Positions 21,180 to 31,859 of a stretch of DNA of 64,000 bases are shown one piece after another. Source of the stretch: Bartonella sp. AU16XJBT (GTDB lineage Bacteria; Pseudomonadota; Alphaproteobacteria; Rhizobiales; Rhizobiaceae); assembly GCF_028618665.1 (NCBI RefSeq), contig NZ_JAQITF010000008.1, positions 25,983 to 89,982 on the forward strand. Direction: 5' to 3'. How positions within the stretch are numbered: position 1 is the first letter of the stretch; each line of letters starts with the position of its first letter. The translations under genes were made by a program, and so were the position numbers. Below the pieces are notes generated by a model that searched no databases, was not told where the DNA came from, and saw nothing but the letters and a program-made list of their open reading frames with translations.

Positions 21180-21746
21180 TCAATAATCCGCAGTTTTCAC
21201 AACTGAATGAACAACCTCTTTGCTGATATCAACATCAATTAATTTTTTCACAATTTCAAGGGCGACTTCTTCAGCGATAGAACCAACATTTTGCATCGCT
21301 TTATCCCGAATTTTTGCTATCTGTTTTTCAGCATCTGCAAGTTTTTTCTCTAAACGCTCTTCAATTTCCTGCCGTTCAAGTTCAGCCTTTTCTTTTAATT
21401 TTTCACCAGCTGCTTGTGCTATAGTATGAGCTTTCAAACGTGCTTCTGCTAATTCCCGCTCATAAGTTTCAACAACAGTGTCTGCTTCCTGCTTCATGCG
21501 CATTGCTTGATCTAAATCAGATGCAATTCGATCTCGACGTGTTTCAATAACACCACCAATACGCGGCGCAATCACACGAGAGATAAACAGATAAAAAAGT
21601 CCGAAAGAAATTGCCAACCAGAAAAAATGCGAACTAAAATGAACAAAATCAAAAGGCGGAAACACACGATTTGCATGCTCTGCCACTTTTTTGATATGTT
21701 CTATCGACGTTTCAGTGTTCTGTGCATAAGCGCTGGAAACAAACAT
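21180..21746 (-). CDS. atpG: ATP synthase F0 subunit b'
   Basis: A 188-residue second b-type subunit, which with AtpF forms a heterodimeric stator stalk, as in photosynthetic bacteria and Alphaproteobacteria. It begins [17 protein letters not shown], has one membrane helix ([21 protein letters not shown]) near residue 45, and continues as a charged coiled coil ([20 protein letters not shown]). The SSAYAQ start resembles a signal-peptide cleavage region, a feature seen in many b' subunits. It ends 11 bases before the atpF ATG. Confidence 0.94.
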   Translation of the reverse strand: MFVSSAYAQNTETSIEHIKKVAEHANRVFPPFDFVHFSSHFFWLAISFGLFYLFISRVIAPRIGGVIETRRDRIASDLDQAMRMKQEADTVVETYERELAEARLKAHTIAQAAGEKLKEKAELERQEIEERLEKKLADAEKQIAKIRDKAMQNVGSIAEEVALEIVKKLIDVDISKEVVHSVVKTADY

Positions 21747-21875
21747 CTTCTTTCATCCTTTAAATAGCTTAAGCCCTCTATCCCCGATGATAATTGACGA
21801 ACATTTTTCTTAATTGAGAGCTAAAAGGGTAAATCTTTCCTCATAGCGAGAACAAACATACCCTTCTGATGATGA

Positions 21876-22106
21876 TTAAACCCCAAAAAGAAGTAATAAA
21901 GCAATGAGCAATGAAAAAATACCCAAAGCCTCTGTCACAGCAAAACCAAAGACGAGACGTCCAAACTGACTATCTGCTGCTGATGGATTACGTAATGCAC
22001 CAGAAAGATAGCTCCCAAAAATATTACCAAGCCCTAAAGCTGTTCCAGCCATACCAAAGCAAGCAAGACCAGCACCAATATATTTTGCTGCAAGCACCAT
22101 TTCCAT
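21876..22106 (-). CDS. atpE: ATP synthase F0 subunit c
   Basis: A 76-residue proteolipid that forms the rotor ring. Two membrane helices flank the polar loop GALRNPSA. The proton-carrying carboxylate is Glu59 in FGFAVTEALGIFSLL. The start ATG at 22106 has AAAGGAG upstream. It lies about 54 bases after atpB, with a larger gap (about 130 bases) before atpG, typical of an operon in which the c subunit is translated strongly. Confidence 0.96.
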   Translation of the reverse strand: MEMVLAAKYIGAGLACFGMAGTALGLGNIFGSYLSGALRNPSAADSQFGRLVFGFAVTEALGIFSLLIALLLLFGV

Positions 22107-22160
22107 ATTATTCTCCTTTAAAGCGAAATTGCACTATTCGACGGAAAACCGCCAATTCTA

Positions 22161-22946
22161 TTAATGTCCTGGATGAATTGCATCATTAAGATACATACAA
22201 GTTAAAACTGTAAAGACGTAAGCCTGAAGAAATGCAACCAAAAACTCAAGAGCCGTAATCGCTACAGTCATAATAAGGGGCAAAATCGAACCACCAACGC
22301 CTACGATTCCTACCCCAATCATTGAAACAACAAACCCAGCAAACACTTTGAGCGTAATATGACCAGCAAGCATATTCGCAAAAAGACGAAGAGAAAGACT
22401 GATGGGGCGAGAGAGAAAAGAAATAATCTCAATCATTGTCACTAGAGGCAAAACTACCACAGGAACCCCACTGGGAACGAACAGTTTCAAAAAACTGACC
22501 CCATGCTTATAAAAGCCATAACCAATCACCGTTAAAATAACCACCATTGCCAACGAAAACGTGATCATGATCTGAGAGGTCACCGTATAAAAATAGGGGA
22601 AAAGACCAATAAAGTTAGCAACCAAAATAAAAGTAAACAGAGAAAAAACTAAAGGGAAAAACTGCATTCCCCGCACACCAGATGATTCCCGCAGAGTCGA
22701 CGCTACAAACTCATAGGCCATTTCTGAAAGAGATTGCATCCTCGTTGGAACTAATCCACGACTTGATGATGAAATAAAGAGAAAAACGGAGGTTATAACA
22801 ACCGTAACGACTGTAAACAATGATACATTTGTAAATGATAAATCCATATTTCCTATGGAAATCTTAATCAGCCGTGAAACCTCAAACTGATGAATAGGAT
22901 CTGGAGCGTGCGCTGTCACTTCAACCTCATTTATCGGACCTCTCAT
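22161..22946 (-). CDS. atpB: ATP synthase F0 subunit a
   Basis: A polytopic membrane subunit forming the proton half-channels. Diagnostic parts are [10 protein letters not shown] near the N-terminus, [31 protein letters not shown], and the helix [23 protein letters not shown] with the essential Arg. The start is uncertain: ATG at 22946 (after AAAGGGG), an ATG at 22967, or a GTG at 22919 are all possible. The coding region overlaps the end of atpI, indicating translational coupling. Confidence 0.94.
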   Translation of the reverse strand: MRGPINEVEVTAHAPDPIHQFEVSRLIKISIGNMDLSFTNVSLFTVVTVVITSVFLFISSSSRGLVPTRMQSLSEMAYEFVASTLRESSGVRGMQFFPLVFSLFTFILVANFIGLFPYFYTVTSQIMITFSLAMVVILTVIGYGFYKHGVSFLKLFVPSGVPVVVLPLVTMIEIISFLSRPISLSLRLFANMLAGHITLKVFAGFVVSMIGVGIVGVGGSILPLIMTVAITALEFLVAFLQAYVFTVLTCMYLNDAIHPGH

Positions 22947-23361
22947 GGGCCCCTTTATTTTGTTCATCTTGGCGCAATACGCCTTTTTGTCCTAATTGAC
23001 TGGAGGAAACATATCCCACAGACCGAAGAATACTCAATACACCAGCAGCAAATCCAAGAAAGAGAAAGAACACCAATCCCCACGGCCATGAACCTGCTAA
23101 CTTATCAAACCCCACCCCCAAAACAACACCAACAATAACACTTGCTAGAAACTCACTGGAAAGCTTAATCGCATCCGCTATCCTTCCTTGTGATTTTTTC
23201 CGCCTATCCTTATGCTCCCGCTTCCTTAACGCTTGCTTACGTCCTAAAGCTACGCTTAAGTTTTTACTACGACATTCCAAATCCTCTGAATGAAAACACC
23301 CTCTTTGCTTTTTTTCTTCAGCCTCCTTGCGGCTTGTAACGGGTTTTTCGCCCATCGCCAT
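22927..23361 (-). CDS. atpI: ATP synthase assembly protein AtpI
   Basis: A protein of about 144 residues from the ATG at 23361 (AAGGAG at 6 bases), with neighbouring ATGs at 23364 and 23355. A long basic N-terminal region rich in Lys and Arg precedes two membrane helices ([19 protein letters not shown] and [17 protein letters not shown]). AtpI assists c-ring assembly and cation supply. The basic extension is longer than in the classic AtpI. It is the first gene of the F0 operon, so the promoter should lie in the gap right of 23380. Confidence 0.85.
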   Translation of the reverse strand: MAMGEKPVTSRKEAEEKKQRGCFHSEDLECRSKNLSVALGRKQALRKREHKDRRKKSQGRIADAIKLSSEFLASVIVGVVLGVGFDKLAGSWPWGLVFFLFLGFAAGVLSILRSVGYVSSSQLGQKGVLRQDEQNKGAHERSDK

Positions 23362-23379
23362 CATCGGCTCCTTTATCAA

Positions 23380-25183
23380 AAAGCAAAGTAAAAATGCATC
23401 TCATAAAACCGTGTGCATCATATTGTTCCCGAATTTATTCGTCAAGACACTAAAAGAAATCTATCACAAATTATCGTATAAATTTTATCGCATAAGTAAC
23501 CTATTTTTCAATTCACATGATTTTTTTAAAAGATATTTCTTAAAGCCCCTAAACCAATTCCACAACATCACCCAAGAATACATAAAAGCTTCCGTAAATA
23601 ATATAAAACTTTTAAGTTCTCCATCTTTATGCTTATGAAGAAACAAGCTGGCACCCTTATACACTTTGTTAACTCCAATGTTGCAACAGTCCTCGTCTTG
23701 AAAGAACGCATAAAAGACTTTTCTTTAATCGTTTTTACTCAGACATCAATCCGACTTGTGATGGCAAGGACACCATTTTAATTAATTCAATATGAACATG
23801 TTTGAAATATAAAGAAGCGTACGATATTTTGTGTTCTTAATTCAATATAAAAAGTGATAATTTATTATTATAAATCAAACTATTATTAAATTAATAACAC
23901 TAAACATTAACACACTTGCACATCATCATTCTAGCTTGCAAACAAATGGAATGCTGTCTTGTTTTCCGTCAAAATCATATTTTTCCTCATATCATTTAAA
24001 TATTCTGAACGTATGTAAATTCATCTACCCAAAACATACAAAATATATCGTGTAACACTTTGATAAGATAGCACAAACATAACTGATGTCTTATTCTTGG
24101 TAACAATAATATACTAAACACATATTCACTGAATGTGAATCAATCGCGTAGGCTTTACCCATCATGCGTTAAGGGAAATGGAAGCTATTAGTTTTTTTGC
24201 GTTATTTTAGCGCAACGTATTTATTTATAAGGATAATTTATAATTTTCACCTTTAAAAAGAACTCTGATAAGATATTCTTGCGTATTCATATTGAAGTCA
24301 TCAAAACTGTTTTTGTATATCACAAGAAGGGTTTATGTGTGCTTAAAAACGGTTGAAAAATTGCTTTTTATGCTCTCTTTCAAAACGAGAATTGGTACAA
24401 ATAGAATTGATACACCCTTGAAAGCTGAAAATAATATGAACGCATTAGCTTGTGGCTTTTATTCAAGTAAACTTGTACTTTTTGTTTAACTGAAAATTCT
24501 CAACGGGTTGTATATGATTCCACTTGCAAGGTATTTTACGTTATCCTCTATTTACAGACACCATCGTGAAATAGGCTTATAGAAGCACAAAGAGATTTTT
24601 CTTTAAGTACGAGATATAATAAATTTACAATTTTAAATAGAGCTCAATAAAACTTGAATACGACCGCTATACCGCTTTATACAATTTTAATCCACTTTTT
24701 GAATCTCACCCTTTGCAATTGAATATTATTAGATTCCGCAGATATTTTTGCTTTTTATTTAGAAAAACTATCGCAAGCAAAAGCGCTTATGAATACCGTC
24801 TATTTTTATGAAAAGATAATTTAATGCTTCTTTTCAAATGAGCATCATCATTATATTTCCCTCCCCTCAGATTGCATTTATTTTTGCATTAAAATACACT
24901 CTTAAAAGGATTGTGTGCTCTTTCTTAAATACTCCCCATTAAATTCTTCTCATAACATGCGCATAGAGAATCTTTATCAAGAGAAAATAAAATGAGAAAG
25001 CTCTATAGCACTCATGATAAATGATTATTGATGAATCAAGACTTTAGAAAATAAAAATTTTTTTCTTTTATAAAAAAGGAGATGATTGTCTGTTGAAGTT
25101 ATCATTTCATTTTCGATATTTAGAACACGACAAATCATGCAACAGCTTATTTTTAAGGTTCTATAGATTTCATTCACTTTTAA
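23380..25183. repeat. 1.8-kb gene-free region with a decayed long repeat copy
   Basis: No supportable gene. The part at about 23514-23890 parallels the long repeat at 19670-20060 (shared landmarks: a T-run with TTTCTTAA-GCCCC, CACAAC, CCATCTTTA-GCTTAT, ACACTTTG, ATTCAATAT, and a final ATAAATCAA). Right of 23900 the sequence is AT-rich with only short frames (24292-24489, 25093-25284) that lack credible ribosome sites or overlap der. The F0 operon promoter is expected close to 23380-23500. Confidence 0.5.
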
Positions 25184-26608
25184 TCATTTCTTTTGAGAGC
25201 GTGTCGCAAAAGGATTATCAGAAGCTCGTAATGATAGGCGCACTGGTATACCAGACATATCAAATGTTTCACGTAATCCATTGACAAGATAACGCAAATA
25301 GGACTGAGGCATGACTTTGGGACGTGAGCAAGAAATCATAAATCCAGGGGGACGTGTTTTCACCTGTGTGATATATTTAACCTTAAGTCGACGTCCCGAA
25401 ATCGCAGGTGGTGGATGATGTGCCACAACAGTTTCAAGCCATTGGTTCAATTTAGCCGTGGAAATACGGCGATTCCATACACGGTGCATGATCATGATAT
25501 TTTCCATGAGTTTATCAATCCCTTGACCATATTGTCCCGATAAAGGAACAGCCCTCAAACCACGAACTTGAGGAAGAAATCGCGCACATTTTTCATGCAA
25601 ATCAATCAATGTGGCCTGACTATTTTCAATAAGGTCCCACTTATTGAAAGCAATAACTGGGACACGCCCTTCACGAATCACAAGATCCGCAATTTGTAAA
25701 TCCTGCTTTTCAAAAGACATCGTTGCATCAAAAACAATGACCACCACTTCAGCAAAACGAATAGCACGCAAAGTATCTGCAACCGATAACTTTTCTAATT
25801 TCTCTTGAATTTTCGATTTTCGACGTAAACCTGCAGTATCAAATAGTTTAATATGACGACCACGCCATTCCCAATCGACAGAAATAGAATCGCGTGTCAA
25901 CCCTGCTTCTGGTCCTGTTAACAACCGATCTTGCTTCAACATACTATTGATAAGAGTGGATTTTCCTGTATTGGGACGCCCGGCAATGGCAATCCGAATA
26001 GGCTTACTTTCATCGTAAATAAGCCCCTCTTCTTGCAAATCTTCTATATCATTACCAACAGATGCAGGCTGTATCGTCATATCTTCTTCTTTGTTGTTGC
26101 CAAAAGCGCGCTCTGACCCAACAGCGTCTATAATGGCATCACGAAGATCGCTAAGTCCCAAACCATGTTCAGCCGATATTGGGCACGGCTCTCCCAAACC
26201 TAATGACCATGCCTCATACTCTCCCCCTGTTGCCGCTTTTGACTCAGACTTATTAGCAACGAGTACAATCGGTTTTCCTGATTTGCGAACCAGTGAAGCA
26301 AAATTTAAATCACTCGGTGTTATTCCGCTCTTTGCATCAAATACGAAGAAAATAAGATCTGCTTCATCAATCGCAGCTTTTGTATGAGAACGCATACGCC
26401 CCTCAAGTGTATGATCTCCTGCTTCTTCCAGCCCAGCCGTATCAATCACATCAAAACGTAGATCTTGAAGTTTTGCCGCATGAATACGCCGATCACGTGT
26501 TACACCCGGCTTATCATCAACCAAAGCCAATTTTTGCCCAACCAAACGATTAAAAAGTGTCGATTTCCCAACATTGGGACGACCAACGATAGCAATGGTA
26601 AGGCTCAT
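25184..26608 (-). CDS. der: Ribosome-assembly GTPase Der (EngA)
   Basis: A 474-residue double GTPase needed for 50S subunit maturation. The two G domains each start with a P-loop: GRPNVGKST near residue 8 and GRPNTGKST near residue 210. The matching NKSE and NKWD base-recognition motifs and DTAGL switch motifs are present. A C-terminal KH-like domain ends [13 protein letters not shown]. The ATG at 26608 (after AAGGAAT) begins the conserved [12 protein letters not shown]; the longer frame to 26653 overlaps the upstream gene. It follows the YfgM-like gene by 4 bases, hence one operon. Confidence 0.96.
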   Translation of the reverse strand: MSLTIAIVGRPNVGKSTLFNRLVGQKLALVDDKPGVTRDRRIHAAKLQDLRFDVIDTAGLEEAGDHTLEGRMRSHTKAAIDEADLIFFVFDAKSGITPSDLNFASLVRKSGKPIVLVANKSESKAATGGEYEAWSLGLGEPCPISAEHGLGLSDLRDAIIDAVGSERAFGNNKEEDMTIQPASVGNDIEDLQEEGLIYDESKPIRIAIAGRPNTGKSTLINSMLKQDRLLTGPEAGLTRDSISVDWEWRGRHIKLFDTAGLRRKSKIQEKLEKLSVADTLRAIRFAEVVVIVFDATMSFEKQDLQIADLVIREGRVPVIAFNKWDLIENSQATLIDLHEKCARFLPQVRGLRAVPLSGQYGQGIDKLMENIMIMHRVWNRRISTAKLNQWLETVVAHHPPPAISGRRLKVKYITQVKTRPPGFMISCSRPKVMPQSYLRYLVNGLRETFDMSGIPVRLSLRASDNPFATRSQKK

Positions 26609-26612
26609 CGAT

Positions 26613-27284
26613 TTATTCCTTATTTGCCTTGCCCTCAGCTTGCATAAGCTCAAGCATCATTCGAGCCCGATCTGTCACTTTTGATCTCAGCGTCCCTTCT
26701 GCAGAAATTTTCTGAAAATAGTCAACGGCCTCATCAATCTTCCCTGCTTTATAAGCAGCTAAGCCCAAAGCCTCTCGTGCGGACATACGCATAGGATCAA
26801 TATCACTTGCCATATCTTCGACGCGCTTTTTGACATCATCCAAAGTCCCTGTATCAACCAAAATATAGGCGGCTCGAATTTTTGCAACCTTTCGCAAAAT
26901 CTGCGGTGCTTTCTCATCTGCTGCAACAGAATCAAAGATCTCTACCGACTTGATAAGATCACCTTGCTCCATGCGTAAAGAAGCCTCCCGCAAACGGGCA
27001 AGAAAAGGATATCCTCCAAAATGAGAGTCTTTAACATTCTCCAATTGCTTTATCGCCTTATCAAAATGACGTGTATCCGCAAAATTAAGGCTTTTTACAA
27101 ATGCATCACCAATATGGCTGGCTTTCTTTATTTGCGCATGATGATAAATTTGATAAATAATTATCGTGAGAATGAAAAGAAGAGCTGCCCCAATAATTGA
27201 AAAACCATAACGTCTCCAAAAAGCAAGTGCTTTTTCTTGGCGAAATTCTGCATTAACTTCAGCAATAAAACTATCATACGACAT
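26613..27284 (-). CDS. YfgM-like tetratricopeptide membrane protein
   Basis: A 223-residue protein with one N-terminal membrane helix ([22 protein letters not shown], about residues 26-47) and a C-terminal TPR-like domain. This is the layout of YfgM/TPR_21 ancillary SecYEG translocon subunits. Its close linkage to der matches the yfgM-bamB-der neighbourhood of other proteobacteria, but no bamB is found here. The ATG at 27284 follows AAGGT. The role in handling periplasmic client proteins is inferred from family and context. Confidence 0.85.
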   Translation of the reverse strand: MSYDSFIAEVNAEFRQEKALAFWRRYGFSIIGAALLFILTIIIYQIYHHAQIKKASHIGDAFVKSLNFADTRHFDKAIKQLENVKDSHFGGYPFLARLREASLRMEQGDLIKSVEIFDSVAADEKAPQILRKVAKIRAAYILVDTGTLDDVKKRVEDMASDIDPMRMSAREALGLAAYKAGKIDEAVDYFQKISAEGTLRSKVTDRARMMLELMQAEGKANKE

Positions 27285-27876
27285 ATAACATACCTTGTAA
27301 AAAATTTACTTTCTACACTTTTACGCATAAATGGACAAAGATGGTAGTCCTCATTAAAGAAAAAGCTTTAAGTTGCTCTGTTTATTCATTTCAAAGCAAT
27401 ATGTATCCCAATTGATTAGTCTTTTGCAACTGTATCAATTAAAAACGACGCAAATATCCTTTTGCTTAACATGACAATTTTTATATAATTTGTTTTATAT
27501 AATTTGAATTTATAAAAAAGATCACGACCTTAATATATAGATGCTTGTCGATAATGTTAACCATTCTTTCTTAATTCAATGTATACCAAAGACAATCTTT
27601 TAAAGCCCTTAAAAACAAATGGTTCCTTGTCTTCAATTGTAGAATGGCATTAAACACACAAACTTTTTACAAAAAACGATAGCTAAACTTCTCTCTCCCC
27701 CTCTAAAACCAAATAAACAAATTTGCACCCCACAGAAAAAACACTGGAGCGTTATTAAAAGAATGCTCTCCCCTAAGTTTCAAGTAAAAATTTTTATACA
27801 AAGTGTATCCCTTCAACTTAATCTTCATACGATTAACGACCTTTTGTAATCGATCCTTAAAGCTTCTAAAAATATC
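27285..27876. other. Gene-free region between the YfgM-like gene and the SLC13 permease gene
   Basis: About 590 AT-rich bases. The part near 27565-27680 (TTCTTAATTCAATGTATA, TTTTAAAGCCCTTAAA) faintly resembles the long intergenic repeat at 23514 and 19670. Nothing else can be supported. It should contain the promoter of the YfgM-like gene on the minus strand near 27300. Confidence 0.4.
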
Positions 27877-29649
27877 CTATTGTAATGGCCAAACCCACAT
27901 AAGCATGGGAACAGCAACAATAACGATCAACACCGCCAATGGAGCCCCCAAACGTGGATAATCACTAAAACGATATCCTCCTGGCGCCATCACGAGCATA
28001 TTGCTTTGATGTCCAATAGGTGTAAGAAACTCACACCCCGCACCAATTGCAACAGCCATCAAAAAAGCTTCAGGCTTATAATGAAGAGAATGAGCAAAAC
28101 TTGACGCGATGGGTGCAACCATCATAACCGTTGCTGCATTATTCAAAAATGGCGTGACCAACATGGCTGTCACCAACATCAGTGCTAAAGCACCAGATGG
28201 CGGGAAAAATATTGCCAGTTGGCTCAGCCATTGACCAATGAGATCCGTACATCCCGTTCTCTCTAAGGCTTCACTCACTGGAATAAGAGCCGCTAAGAGG
28301 ACTAATATTGGGCCATCTAATGCCTGATACAGATCACGCGCAGGCAAAACGCGAAAGATAACCATTGCAGCGGCTGCAGAAAAGAAAGAAAAAGCCACTG
28401 GAACAATATGAAAAGCTGTAAAAATAATGGCTATAAATAAAATGGCTAAAGATATAAAACCATGTCGTAAATTTCCAAACACAATATTTCGTTTTGCTAG
28501 GGGTAGACATTTCAATTCCCTTAATAAATTTGGAATAACCGCATCTTGTCCTTGTAAAACAATCACATCTCCAAGATGGAAAATAATATCATTAAGTCTT
28601 CCCCTCACCCTCTCATGTTGACGACTTAACGCAAGCAAATTGACATTATAGTGATCAAATAGGGAAAACTCTTTCGCACTAATGCCAATAAGAGGCGAAT
28701 TATGCGTGATGACCGCTTCAATAATATCAATATCACTGTCCTTATCCCCTGTAGAAAGCGTTCGCTCCTTAGAAAACTCTAAACGAGCAGAATTCATCAC
28801 ACTATCTATTCCTGTATGTGACCCTTCCAGCAAAACAATATCATTTTCAGATAAAACAAAATCCGGTAGTGGCGAAATAAATACTTTGTTTCTGATAATT
28901 TGAATCACCATAACATCACCACTTGATGGCTTAACCAAATCAATAATACTTTTCCCCACAATCGGTGAATTTATTGGAATATGCACTTCTGCAACATAAT
29001 TACGAATATCAATGGCTTTATCAAACGATCCACCTGAACGCACACGTACAGGCAAAAGCCAATAAAAAAAGACCAAATATAAAACACCAACCATCGCAAT
29101 AACCGCACCAACTGGTGTAAAATCAAACATCGTAAAAGGTGTTCCTGCTAAACGTTCTTGCATCGCTGAAATAACAACATTGGGAGATGTCCCTATCTGT
29201 GTCATAAGCCCCCCCAATAAAGAACCAAAGGCCATGGGCATCAAAAAGACAGAGGGAGAAACCTGAGAACGACGCGCAAACTGAAAAGCGATCGGAAGCA
29301 TGATAGCCAAAGCACCAATATTTTTAACAAACATTGATAAAACGACAACAGAAAGAACCAAAAAAGCTAATTGAAGACGCACCGATTTCACATCTGGCCA
29401 TATCCGCTGAATAATAAATTCCATTATACCAGAACGTGATACAGCCGTACTGACAACAAACACACTTCCCACGATAATAACAATATCATTACTAAAACCG
29501 CTAAAAGCCTCCTTTGGACTGACAAGACCAAGAGCACACGCTATTAATAATGTACAAATAGCGACAAGATCATAACGAAATCGATCCCAAATAAAAACAA
29601 CCATCATGAGACCAATGATCAAAAAGGCCATTATTTGATTTTCTGTCAT
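27877..29649 (-). CDS. SLC13/DASS-type permease with two TrkA-C domains
   Basis: A protein of about 590 residues. Around ten or more membrane helices form two halves (AFLIIGLMMVVFIWDRFR onward, and FISLAILFIAIIFTAF onward). Between them are two cytoplasmic TrkA-C (RCK-C) domains, visible as VAEVHIPINSPIVGKSIIDLV and IIEAVITHNSPLIGISAKEF. This is the layout of bacterial SLC13 sulfate/dicarboxylate-type sodium symporters. Near the end TPFLNNAATVMMVAPIA matches the family signature with SNN-like Asn pairs. The substrate cannot be deduced. The ATG at 29649 after GAGAGGTGA is preferred over a GTG at 29658. Confidence 0.85.
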   Translation of the reverse strand: MTENQIMAFLIIGLMMVVFIWDRFRYDLVAICTLLIACALGLVSPKEAFSGFSNDIVIIVGSVFVVSTAVSRSGIMEFIIQRIWPDVKSVRLQLAFLVLSVVVLSMFVKNIGALAIMLPIAFQFARRSQVSPSVFLMPMAFGSLLGGLMTQIGTSPNVVISAMQERLAGTPFTMFDFTPVGAVIAMVGVLYLVFFYWLLPVRVRSGGSFDKAIDIRNYVAEVHIPINSPIVGKSIIDLVKPSSGDVMVIQIIRNKVFISPLPDFVLSENDIVLLEGSHTGIDSVMNSARLEFSKERTLSTGDKDSDIDIIEAVITHNSPLIGISAKEFSLFDHYNVNLLALSRQHERVRGRLNDIIFHLGDVIVLQGQDAVIPNLLRELKCLPLAKRNIVFGNLRHGFISLAILFIAIIFTAFHIVPVAFSFFSAAAAMVIFRVLPARDLYQALDGPILVLLAALIPVSEALERTGCTDLIGQWLSQLAIFFPPSGALALMLVTAMLVTPFLNNAATVMMVAPIASSFAHSLHYKPEAFLMAVAIGAGCEFLTPIGHQSNMLVMAPGGYRFSDYPRLGAPLAVLIVIVAVPMLMWVWPLQ

Positions 29650-30003
29650 AACACTCACCTCTCCCCATTAAATTATAATAAACAAAAACATATCTTTATA
29701 TGTTTTAAATATTCTTATAAACAGCAGCAAGATAAAAGCGGACATAGGAATATTTTATGATAACTTAAAGTGATAAAAAATATGATGCGCATAAACTTAT
29801 CTCTCCTTCATTATGCGTGCTTTTCTATAACGTGCTGAATCTAAAGAAAATCGATAAAAGTTGATAAAGTGATATTGCAAAAAAGCTGAGAATAACTCTA
29901 ATATACAAGGTAGATGACTGTTGAAACTGGTACACGCTATATTTTAACCTTTGTCGTTGCTTAAAAGAGTTTATCTTCACTCTCAATTCAAAGAGTGATA
30001 AAA
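29650..30003. other. Divergent intergenic region
   Basis: About 350 AT-rich bases between the divergent SLC13 permease gene and the envelope protein gene. It must hold both promoters. No repeat copy, hairpin or small gene was recognised. Confidence 0.4.
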
Positions 30004-31710
30004 ATGAAAGAAGAAAGAATGGTCAATCTTAATAGTGGGTATCAAAGTCACCTAAAATATTGGCTCACTTGCATTATTGGATTTGTTGCTATCTTGGCAA
30101 TTATAATTGTGGGTGGATTTTATATCGCAAAACCCTATCTTGACAGTTTTGTCAAACAAGAGATAGCCCGTCGTGCTATAAAAGCAGAAAAAACTGAAGT
30201 CAGCATTCTAGGTACAGTCAATTTGAAGAATGTTACACTCCCCGTTCCAGCCGGTACATCACTTAAAATTGGTGCCATTTCTGCTCGTCCTCCTCTTTCC
30301 TTTATTCCTGGAACTTTTACATTTTATAATGTTGATTTAAAGCATAATAATATTCATGTAAAAATTCCCCAAATTTCTCTTAAAAGTGTATCCTTAAAAG
30401 ACAAAGATAGAACAATCACATCACGTCTTTTACAATCAATGATGCGTATTGAGCTTGCCTCAATAAGTGCTCCTAATATACAGCTTTCTGTAGAAAATAG
30501 AAACAAACCAGCAGAAACAGTTGAAGTCAAAAATTTTCAGCTTTTTGATTTTAAAAAAGGTCATATTCGTTCCGTTAGTATCAAAAATATGGATTTTAAA
30601 ACAATCGCAGTCAATGGTGATAAACAGATGCAGCTGATGGCTAAAAGTGATAGCATAAAAGCCAATGATATCGACATCAATTATGCCTATTCTATCATTT
30701 TCGGAAAAAATAACGCTCTCACTCAAGGAAAAACCGTTACTGGCCCTATTTCTCTGAACAATATAAGTGTCGATATTTTTGAAGAAGCAGAAAAAAATAG
30801 CTCTTTCTTCCTCGGCCAATTTAAAACATCTGGTCTAAAGATGAAACCACTTGAACAAACGCCTGAAAAATTGGTTAAAGCTTATCTTAATGCAAGAAAA
30901 GAGAAGAATAAAGTCGCGGAAAAAATAGCACAAAATGGTCTCCTTCTAAACATACTGCTCGCCATTACCTCAGCAGATGCCAAAGTTGATAATGTCACCG
31001 TTGATATTCCGCCCTTGAAAGCAACTCTCGAATCATTTCAATTTAAACCAAGCTTGTGGAAACACCCTATCCCCAAAAAGCTTTTTCTTTCTTTCAATAA
31101 CCTTTCGGTTTTACCGAAAAAAATGAATGAAAAAGACTTAGAACTCTTTAAACAGATGGGGTTTGAACAAATCGATTTTTCAGGAAAACTTGATATTTCT
31201 TATGATGAAAAAAAACATATGCTCCTTCTTGATACAATGTCTTTCGATATGAAAGATGTTGGGTCTGGGAACATATCGGCTAAGGTTATTGATGTTGATG
31301 AGAAGTTTTTTTCTGGTCAACAAAATGTCATGATTGCTGCTTCTCAAAACATTGGCATCAATGAAATTGATATACAATATAGAGATGCAGGTTTTATTGA
31401 TAAGCTTTTTTCTTATCTTGCGAAAAGCCTTAATGATAGCCAACATGATCTTAAAAAGGAACTCTATGATGATTTCTATTTAATGATGACGCAAACCCCA
31501 AAAATGCTGCTAAAAAATCATGACGAAGCAGAAAAAATTTCAAAATCCTTAGGTGAATTTGCTAAAAATCCACAAACATTGATCATTAAAATTAAAGCAA
31601 AAGATAATAAAGGGCTCACAATGGTTGATCTCGAATCTGCTCTACAAAATGATCTATCCAAGGTGTTAAACAAAGTAGACCTCGCTATTAAAAATGAAGC
31701 ATCGCCTTAA
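30004..31710 (+). CDS. Single-pass envelope protein of unknown function, AsmA-like in appearance
   Basis: About 568 residues. A single N-terminal membrane helix (YWLTCIIGFVAILAIIIVGGFYIAKPYL, about residues 19-46) anchors a long periplasmic part. The latter is rich in alternating hydrophobic/polar beta-strand-like segments such as VNLKNVTLPVPAGTSLKIGAIS and VDIPPLKATLESFQF, which recalls AsmA-type lipid-transfer proteins or YdgA/DUF945. I do not recognise the family with certainty. There are no cysteines in a catalytic arrangement. The ATG at 30004 is chosen over a GTG at 29995; an ATG at 30019 is also possible. It is followed by nhaA on the same strand after about 150 bases. Confidence 0.7.
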   Translation: MKEERMVNLNSGYQSHLKYWLTCIIGFVAILAIIIVGGFYIAKPYLDSFVKQEIARRAIKAEKTEVSILGTVNLKNVTLPVPAGTSLKIGAISARPPLSFIPGTFTFYNVDLKHNNIHVKIPQISLKSVSLKDKDRTITSRLLQSMMRIELASISAPNIQLSVENRNKPAETVEVKNFQLFDFKKGHIRSVSIKNMDFKTIAVNGDKQMQLMAKSDSIKANDIDINYAYSIIFGKNNALTQGKTVTGPISLNNISVDIFEEAEKNSSFFLGQFKTSGLKMKPLEQTPEKLVKAYLNARKEKNKVAEKIAQNGLLLNILLAITSADAKVDNVTVDIPPLKATLESFQFKPSLWKHPIPKKLFLSFNNLSVLPKKMNEKDLELFKQMGFEQIDFSGKLDISYDEKKHMLLLDTMSFDMKDVGSGNISAKVIDVDEKFFSGQQNVMIAASQNIGINEIDIQYRDAGFIDKLFSYLAKSLNDSQHDLKKELYDDFYLMMTQTPKMLLKNHDEAEKISKSLGEFAKNPQTLIIKIKAKDNKGLTMVDLESALQNDLSKVLNKVDLAIKNEASP

Positions 31711-31859
31711 ACATATTGTGCTTTAAACATGATGATCTTGTCTATAAATTAAGAACTTTATTCCTCTTTTTGCTTTTATATGATACAGAAAACATCATAA
31801 TAGAGTCACTATACACAGAGAATATAGAATCATAAAATTGTCGATAGTTGGAGTTGTTC

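Noticed and set aside
24292..24489. 65-codon plus frame upstream of der
   Set aside because: TTG start, no ribosome site, unremarkable composition in AT-rich eroded sequence.
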